Source of the DNA: Lepidodermella squamata
Lineage: Eukaryota > Gastrotricha
Direction of reading: 5' to 3'
Assembly (NCBI GenBank): GCA_047495785.1
Contig: JBLDXI010000009.1
Span: forward strand, 3,782,001-3,846,000
DNA length: 64,000 bases
A program made the translations under genes and the position numbers. Under the pieces are notes generated by a model. The model searched no databases. It worked only from the letters and a program-made list of their open reading frames with translations, and was not told where the DNA came from. How positions within the stretch are numbered: the first letter of the stretch is position 1; every line of letters starts with the position of its first letter. Shown one piece after another: positions 57,157 through 64,000 of this stretch.

Positions 57157-60100
57157 TTAGAAAAACCTTTCCAAACCGTCAGTTCCCGGGATTTTTTCGA
57201 AGCGAGCGAGCACGCGTCTCATGGCGGCCATGTCACCACCGCTTAATCCGTATATACTCTGAACTTTGATCTAATAAGTGAAAATAATTAAAGCTAAGAT
57301 TTCGCGATATTTGAAGGCTCAAGTTACCTTAGCTTTCGTGATTTTGCATCCGCAAGGTGTCAACCCGCACATATGGCAAGGCTTGCGGGGTTTACCGGTT
57401 TCCTGGTAAAAAACGAATTTCGCTGATTTTGTAATGCGCAAAATTGGAAATAAATCACCTTCATGGCCACGCAATCCAGGCAGGTACACTCGGCATTGAA
57501 CTGACATCCAGGGTCTTCGGCATAATAGTTGCGCGCCAGCCGCGCCAGAACTTCTTCGTTGGTCATAGCATCAACGTCGATGTCAAGAAGTGTGCTCGCA
57601 GCCGGCGATTCTGGAGCATCGCCCAAGCTCTCAGAATACGACGAACTATCGCATTCGTTGGATGGATCACCGGGTTGGGGGAAAATAGATGGGCTGAACA
57701 TTTCCAACCCAACGGAGGGATCTTCCCTCTCAATAGGCTGGGGTTGGACGCCGATGAAGTTAAAAATAGCAGCTGTGGCGTTCCATCGTGACAAATTTCC
57801 GAATTTGCGACCGATTTCTTCGACTTCGAGTCGGCCCGATGGAAGTTCATAATACCGTCTGTAACCCGTTCTTCGTGAAATTGCGCCCTCCAAGCTGCCA
57901 ATTGGAGCTAGCAGACAAAAAGTTTCGTCGAGTTGTAAAATAACCGCAACCAATTCATATAGTTCGCTTCCGCGAATTTTAATCGTCATTGGGCATTTCG
58001 TCAACGCGGTAGTAGCCTTCATTTTCAAATGGACAGCGATAATCGGCATGTACGGAATGTACGGGTGGCAATGAGAATGTACGGCTTGTCGATATTTCAA
58101 TAAACCGCGGCATTTCAACGTTGGGCACTTGATGTCTTGTGCAATGAAGAGCGAGTTCAGCTTCACTTCAATTTTGCCGATACTGAAAATGTATAACACA
58201 TTATTATTAATTGATGGATTCAAACTGTATCTTGGGCCATAAAGTGGCCGGCTTCACGAATAAATTGCAACTACGCAATTTTAAATAAATAAAATTTAAA
58301 TTTAAGAAAAAAAGCTTCGAAGTTATTCGACGAAAATTTGTAGTTCATTTCTACATTTTCCAGTGCTCTTAGCACGCAGTTAGCAGGCTCTTAGCAGCAG
58401 AAGTAATATACTTTTTACGCTGAAAATGGCACAATATTATGACGACTTACTCTCGTGAAATCCCTCGCAATAGGGGATTAGTGACAATCCACGGAACGTT
58501 ACTCGTCTTCTTCCCAGATACAATTTTCTCTGAGCAATTTTTACAACGAGGACACCCTTTGCCAATGTCACACCCGTCGTACTGAAAGATGGCCTCGATG
58601 ACACACTCAATTTTCATGCCCGATAAATCGATAATCGATGTGTCGCCTTCTGTTCGACGGGTGTTAGGCAGTATGGCCGCCAAATATTCTGCTCGCGCCT
58701 TTTCCGCGGCTACGACATTTCGGGCGATGATGCACTCGTGGTAAAGCTCGATGAAATCGGAGAGTTTGTTTAAACAACGGGCATTTGGCGAGCTTCAGTC
58801 AGTAGCCGAAATAGGACGATGAGAAAATCGAAAGCTCTGCTGTTGCGAATTTCGAATTTTTTACCGTCGAGCGAGAAATCGGAAGGATCGCGGGGCCAAT
58901 AGTCAAGTATCTGAGGATCACAGGGCTGAATTCCAGGTCTGGACTCTGCAGATGCTGGCTGATTAGCAGAAGTAGAAATGATGTCACCGAGAATGGAAAT
59001 AGGCTCAGTAGCCGTAGGACCAGGCTCCGCATCGTTGGCGGATGGAGGCTGTGTAACAACGCTGTCGGGTGGTTCAATTAGCTCGGCACAGCAATATCCA
59101 ACAACAGCAACGATGTAGTCATTAAATCTCGGATCGGTCCAAACGACCGGTTGCCAGTCTGGATTCCTGCCGATCAGGTCATCGTACTCAAAAATATTGT
59201 TGCCATGAATCCGTAAAATTATGTAATGGCCGGTCGATGGTGCGTTGGCTGGCTGATAAAGTATTATGAAATGCGCGAACTGCCTGCGTAGCATGAAACA
59301 AAGGATAGGGAATTCTGTACATTTGAAAAGCTGACAACAAACTTGTATTTTTCTGCAACAACGATGTAATTGGGAAGCAATTCAACAGCTTTCGCAAGCG
59401 AAAACGGAGGTAGCGTCTCTTGTAATTGAATTGTTGTGACTGGAAATTGCCCAACCCCACAGCTGTGTCGGTAGCCCTCAGTGAATGTCACAATCCCTTC
59501 GCAGTAGTAACATCTATGCAAGTGAAAATCGATAGAAAACTGTGAAGAGGTTCCCTGTTATCTTACGGTTGGCCTTTAGCGTTTTCCTTAACTGCACACG
59601 CGATCTCTGGGACCACACCGCCGCTGACATGGCCCAAATAAGCACCACACGGAACCGGCCATTGAGAAATGTTGAAAGTGCTATCAACTATTTCTTGAAC
59701 TGTTGGCTTCAAATCGCTACAAAAAACATCATCAGCAATAAGTTTAAATTATTCCAAGCATGAGAATTACATTGAGTCCTGTAGGCTAGGCGCATGAATA
59801 GTTGGAGCAAACAAATTCAATACCCGCGGAGAAGTTTTTTGACAGTGCTCAAAATTCGGACAGATCTCAGATTCGGCAGTGAGATAGCAGTCGGAGAGTA
59901 TGCTCAAATTTTTCAGAAGTTCACCCGCAGAAATGTTGCCATTGATGTTTCCATTAGGGAATCCGAGACGCAGTAGCAGATCGTAACGGGCATTTTGCGC
60001 TATAGCCTCATCGTTGGAAGACTTCGCCAACCGTAAAGCAGCCGAAAAATTTCTCATGGGACCAGGGCATAGTTTGGCATGGCAGTGCAACAGAGCGGCC

Positions 60101-63100
60101 GTCACGCTGTCGAAAGCACAGCAATCGGACATTGCTCCCCGTTCGACCACGCCCGTATTCCTTAGAAGCCAGAATCCCGAGTCAGGCGTTTCGACGCTTT
60201 CGACGCTATCTCGACTCAGAAGTGACGATAACGGCAGCACGCCATTATTTGGAGGGGACAACGACTCATGACCCACATTCTCAACAGTAGCCGCCAATAA
60301 TTCAGCTTGAGCATCTGTGAAAAAAGCATATGTTTTCATCTAATTCCGATCAATGCTCTTTAGTAAATTTAGGAATTTATTTCTGCTCTAAGATTCAATT
60401 CAGACTTTCGAAGATTATTAGCTTTATTGAACTCGAATGAAGTCATAAATTCAGCATTCATGGCTAAACGCCCGTTTGAAAACTTATTGGAAAATATGCA
60501 AAATAGTCTCAAAGCAAAATCCGAAACGCTGAACATGGCTTACCTTCATAGATCGCTGTATTATTTACTAAGTTCGGTGAAACTGCGACAGATGCGACCA
60601 TTGATGGCTGCGGAGCAGCAGCAGTGACTTTAGCCTTATTACCCGCTTTCAAGAGTGAGCCGTAATAGGTTTTCAACTTCCGCCTTTTCTTCATCTGTTT
60701 AAGATGTCGAGTGAAACCGGGGCCCTCCCACCTTTCTGCGGTGGAGTCGCTTATGACATCGTTGCGCCTCTTTTTCTCCGCTGGTGGAAATTTGGAGAAA
60801 TTTGCGGCCTGATAGCGCCTACGAACTGCTTTTTTCAGCACGCGAATTGCCTGAGCGGGTGGCAAGGGTCTCCCCAAAGGAAGCTCGATGTTTTTTGTCA
60901 TGCCTATGGCCTGTTCGACGCTGCCATTGGTGTAGTGAAGCGGGACATCTTCAACTTTGCTAAATTAAAATAAAGTTCATGCTGTCAAATATCACCGTTT
61001 TCAACAGTGGGCTAATTCAACTTACAATCGGGCCACAGCTGCGCCGCCGATGAAAACTCCCGAGAAACATGGGAATAGAGGCAAAGTTCGCTTGAAGAAA
61101 TTACCGCTCATAAACTTAGAGTGATACTCATTTTTCGCCGGGAGCTCGGACGACGATGACTCGTTGATCGGCTGATGCATTTCAGCTTCGGCGGCTAAAT
61201 CAGCGGCCAGTATCGCCTCTCGGTCTTTCGCAACGACGGCGGTGAAGTACTTGTGAAATGGTGAATTTTTCCAGTAGGCATTCAGAAAATAATTCCTCTT
61301 TTTAACATCATCATCTGGTTCTCGACCAGCTTCCGAGGACGAATCCGATGATGGAATGGAATCGATATGTTGAGCTTGAAAACTGCTTTTCGCTTCATCA
61401 AGCTCCATAAGGGCTTTTTTGACATCCGCTGTGGCATACAGCGGCTCGAAAATTCGTGTCATCAGTCTGACAATACGCCTCGTCTCCGTCATCGTGCGGC
61501 AGTGCACAAGCATGCAAAAACATGTCAAGAAAAGTTGCCGTGCAGGCTTCTTTAGTTTCTCGTTAGATAAGTTTCGCGAAACTTCATGCATTATGTGCGA
61601 GTAGCACAAAATTAACAGAACGAGACCAGGTATGCCTGAGATGCTTTCATTGGCAATTTGAACCTCTCCATTAGCATCGGAACCGCCTAACGCTTGAAAG
61701 CATTTTGTCAGATATGTTTGAAAGGCGCACTGATTAAATACTTTGCTGCCAGCTTGCAGTAGAGCAAAACTGTGGTCTACAACGAGACCAAAGGGCTTTC
61801 GCGGTTTTCCGACCACTGCATCTTCCCAACCTTTCAAAAATGTGCTTAATAGGTATTGCTGTGCCGCTGATGTGTGATCGGCAGTCAATGACTCGCCTAC
61901 AATAAGATTCGGAACATCGGCACGAGGTGATGATAATACAACCGGCATGTACTGAACAGCTTTTCCAGAAATTATATCCGGAATTGTTACTTTAGACGAG
62001 CTGTCCCAATGTATTAAATAGAAGCCCTCCGTTTCGATAGCTACTTTTTGCAGGAACCTGAGCTGTCGCTTGGAAAATAGGGCTACCATGAAAGGCACAA
62101 CAGAAAAGGTCTGGATGTACTTGCACTCTTCAAGCACCCTCTTCTTATCTTCTTCGCTCAATTCCTCGAAATTGATGGGAACGATCGGGTCCTCAATATC
62201 GACCTCCAGATGTTCTCGAATAATTTCAAGCAGCACGTCAATGAATGCGTCTTTATCTAGACGACCAGATAATCGTTTCAGCGACTTCGCTTTATGAATG
62301 GTCTGCAAGTCAGGTACAGCAGTCTTGTTACCAGCCTGAAATATTTCCGACTCGCGCTGAATGCGCCTCTTCCTCGTCTCATCCATTGGTCCTTCAATAC
62401 CAAAATTATTCAGCAAATTTTCATGATGCACCGTGACAGATTGGCCTCGCAACTTATCGAGCATTTCCGCCCTAGCGCTGCCTCTTAAAGGTCGAGCAAA
62501 TTTTTCTGCTTCAGGATGGTTCTCTTTTGATTGAGAAACCAATTTGCCAACGTAAAAATCTTCAACCTTCGAACTTAAATCGACATCGAAGTCAAAGTTT
62601 CTGCGGCAAGTCGGCGAATTGCAGTAAGCCTTTCCCTTCATGGTTTTACCATCTGTTGACTTGTTGCCGAAAGAAACACAAATAGCACATGTCAGTTCGC
62701 CATTTTCATGAACTCGATCATAAAATAGCTTCGACCATCCTTTTTTCAGGCTTCTCGATTTGGGATCGACAATTCGGGCCTTATCCGCTTCCGTCAATTT
62801 GAAATCGTAAACGAAAACTTCGGGTTCAGATACGCTACACGCAACTACGGGTAGTTCTTCGGGCCCGGAAAAATATTTGCCGTATTTGTCTTGATGATTT
62901 TTGAAGCGTTGGTAAATTCTTGTTTTGGCTTCAAGGGAGTCATCATTAAACAATGCATTCGAGAGATCTGCATACGATTGATAACTCGGACCTAACGTAA
63001 ACATTACTGGTAAATAAATCATTTTCCTGTCCCGGGGAACACACCTGCACCTGGCGGAATCTTTTCATGCGTCAAAAAATAGTTTGAAATAATTCCGTCG

Positions 63101-63129
63101 TCGTAGATAAATTGAGTTTGACGGACCAT
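57157..63129 (-). CDS. DDE-type transposase joined to a USP-like cysteine peptidase (putative transposon or domesticated gene)
   Basis: Eleven exons, complement(63045-63129, 61026-63006, 60544-60959, 60314-59771, 59567-59716, 59343-59513, 58779-59283, 58451-58746, 57459-58182, 57328-57402, 57157-57270), all in phase, give 1,686 aa without a stop. Residues about 1-820: a Cys cluster (C135, C138, C157, C162), then an RNase-H-like transposase pattern with Asp in LIHWDSSS (D363), Asp in LVVDHSFALLQ (D439), a C-x2-H (CYSH, 496-499) and Glu in TNGSVEQAIGMTKN (E704). Residues about 828-1290: a USP-like peptidase with Cys box SDCCAFDSVTAALL (C893), a zinc-ribbon-like CYYC, and His box TGHYIILRIHG (H1135) with YDDL. 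The C-terminus has more Cys pairs (CTCLDC, CHMCGLTPCGC). Two genes are possible: exon 4 has its own in-frame ATG (MKTYAFFTDAQ, 60339), and exon 3 read-through stops soon after 60544. Superfamily unassigned. Confidence 0.65.
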
Positions 63130-64000
63130 TGAAACCTCAGCAAATAACGATTACACCAGGTATCCTAACACAGGGAGAAAATGCGTTATTTCATCTTTAT
63201 TTTCTTTCCTTCGAAAATTAATTTTCAGCAAGTGAAAAAACTACTACTCAGGAAAGGGAATATGTAGCACGAACGAACGTCGCTATTAGCCATATAGCGT
63301 AATATTTTATTGCAGATTTTTCGCTTGCAGTTTCCAGCGTCAATAAATCTCTTTGGAAGTGTACTTGAATAGATATGGCGAATAAAAGACGCCAGGGTAA
63401 TCAGCAGATGTAAGCGTCACGTCGGTATTATAACTTAGGTATAACCGAAGAACTTTTTTATATAAAACATTTCAAAACGATAACTTTTTGCAAATTTTTA
63501 CAGCAAATTATGTATCCTGGTTTCAGCAACATCGTTTCGCAAAAGAGAAGCTATTTAATTTCATAAAAAAAATTGTCAGCATTCGACAAAATTTGCAAGT
63601 TTAGTCTTGTATTTCTTCAGCACGATTGTGAGTCAGCAAATCCAATCGATGTCAGCATCCTCCATAGCTTCACTTCAAAGACACTTCTTACTGCCAAAAT
63701 TGCTGTAAATGATATCGAAATTCTGAACAGGTACATACAGTCTGGCTTGAACTTACCGGCTAGCAATCATTTCCATGTTCATACCTTGCCGTCATCTTGT
63801 AGATTGTAGATAGTAGACAGCGAAATTGAACTGGCTAATTTACTGAGACTGAGATACCCTACAAATCAAGCGCTAAATTTGAGCAGAGTAGTCAGGCGAA
63901 ACTCACCAACTGCCTCTTAGCGAAAAGTCGAGAACGCTATAGTTCCCTTTTGAGAGGTCAAAAGGCGCAGTAGGATAAAATGTGTCCTTTTAACTTTCAA
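63130..64000. other. Right flank of the transposase-like gene
   Basis: AT-rich sequence with no supported exon. It would contain the promoter and, if this is a transposon, one terminus, but no inverted repeat matching the left flank was recognised by eye. Confidence 0.35.

Noticed and set aside
63573-63809. A 78-codon plus-strand frame near the window end
   Set aside because: No family resemblance, signal or splice context; cannot be told apart from chance.
56380-64000. Terminal inverted repeats for the transposase/USP gene
   Set aside because: I scanned both flanks by eye and found no convincing matching ends or target duplication, so the element borders are left open.

Overview
The window is nuclear DNA of an animal, most probably a nematode outside Caenorhabditis. 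Genes are split by many short introns (mostly 45-70 nt) with GT..AG borders. Astacin-family, EB-module and ankyrin genes are abundant. Most genes have a polypyrimidine-AG (splice-acceptor-like) site only 2-35 nt upstream of the ATG, and some same-strand genes lie 130-530 bp apart, which looks like SL trans-splicing and operons. The species cannot be fixed from sequence alone. All gene models below are exon chains I joined by hand; each was checked for GT/AG borders and a continuous reading phase.

Layout. 1-7.2 kb: an F-box/LRR gene (+) whose 2.9-kb third intron holds a complete BTB gene on the other strand. 8.4-14.1 kb: an operon-like minus-strand run of STT3 (oligosaccharyltransferase catalytic subunit), NEMP1 (inner nuclear membrane) and RPL23. 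15.2-22.2 kb: two ankyrin-repeat genes, tail to tail. 23.1-26.4 kb: a secreted astacin-EGF-CUB-kringle protein with no zinc site. 28.3-29.9 kb: a FoxL1-like forkhead gene with about 3.2 kb of gene-free upstream DNA. 33.1-39.3 kb: a 19-exon gene for a membrane-anchored MAM/astacin/EGF/EB protein, also without a zinc site, carrying a Harbinger-type MITE in its first intron. 39.9 kb: a hAT-type MITE. 41-46.3 kb: a small orphan membrane protein and an EB-module membrane receptor-like protein. 46.4-48.5 kb: an STKLD1-like pseudokinase with ARM-type repeats. 49.6-51.9 kb: aralar/citrin (mitochondrial aspartate-glutamate carrier). 52.4-54.4 kb: NAC-alpha followed by BUD13, operon-like. 57.2-63.1 kb: an intact 11-exon gene of about 1,686 codons that appears to join a DDE-type transposase to a USP-like cysteine peptidase.

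Three things stand out. First, the transposase/USP-like gene may be an undescribed transposon type or a domesticated derivative. Second, two neighbouring astacins have both lost every zinc ligand and the catalytic Glu while keeping intact reading frames, so they look like maintained pseudoproteases. Third, a pseudokinase lies in the same window. Housekeeping genes (STT3, NEMP1, RPL23, aralar, NACA, BUD13) form ordinary blocks around this accessory material. No rRNA, convincing tRNA or CRISPR array was seen.
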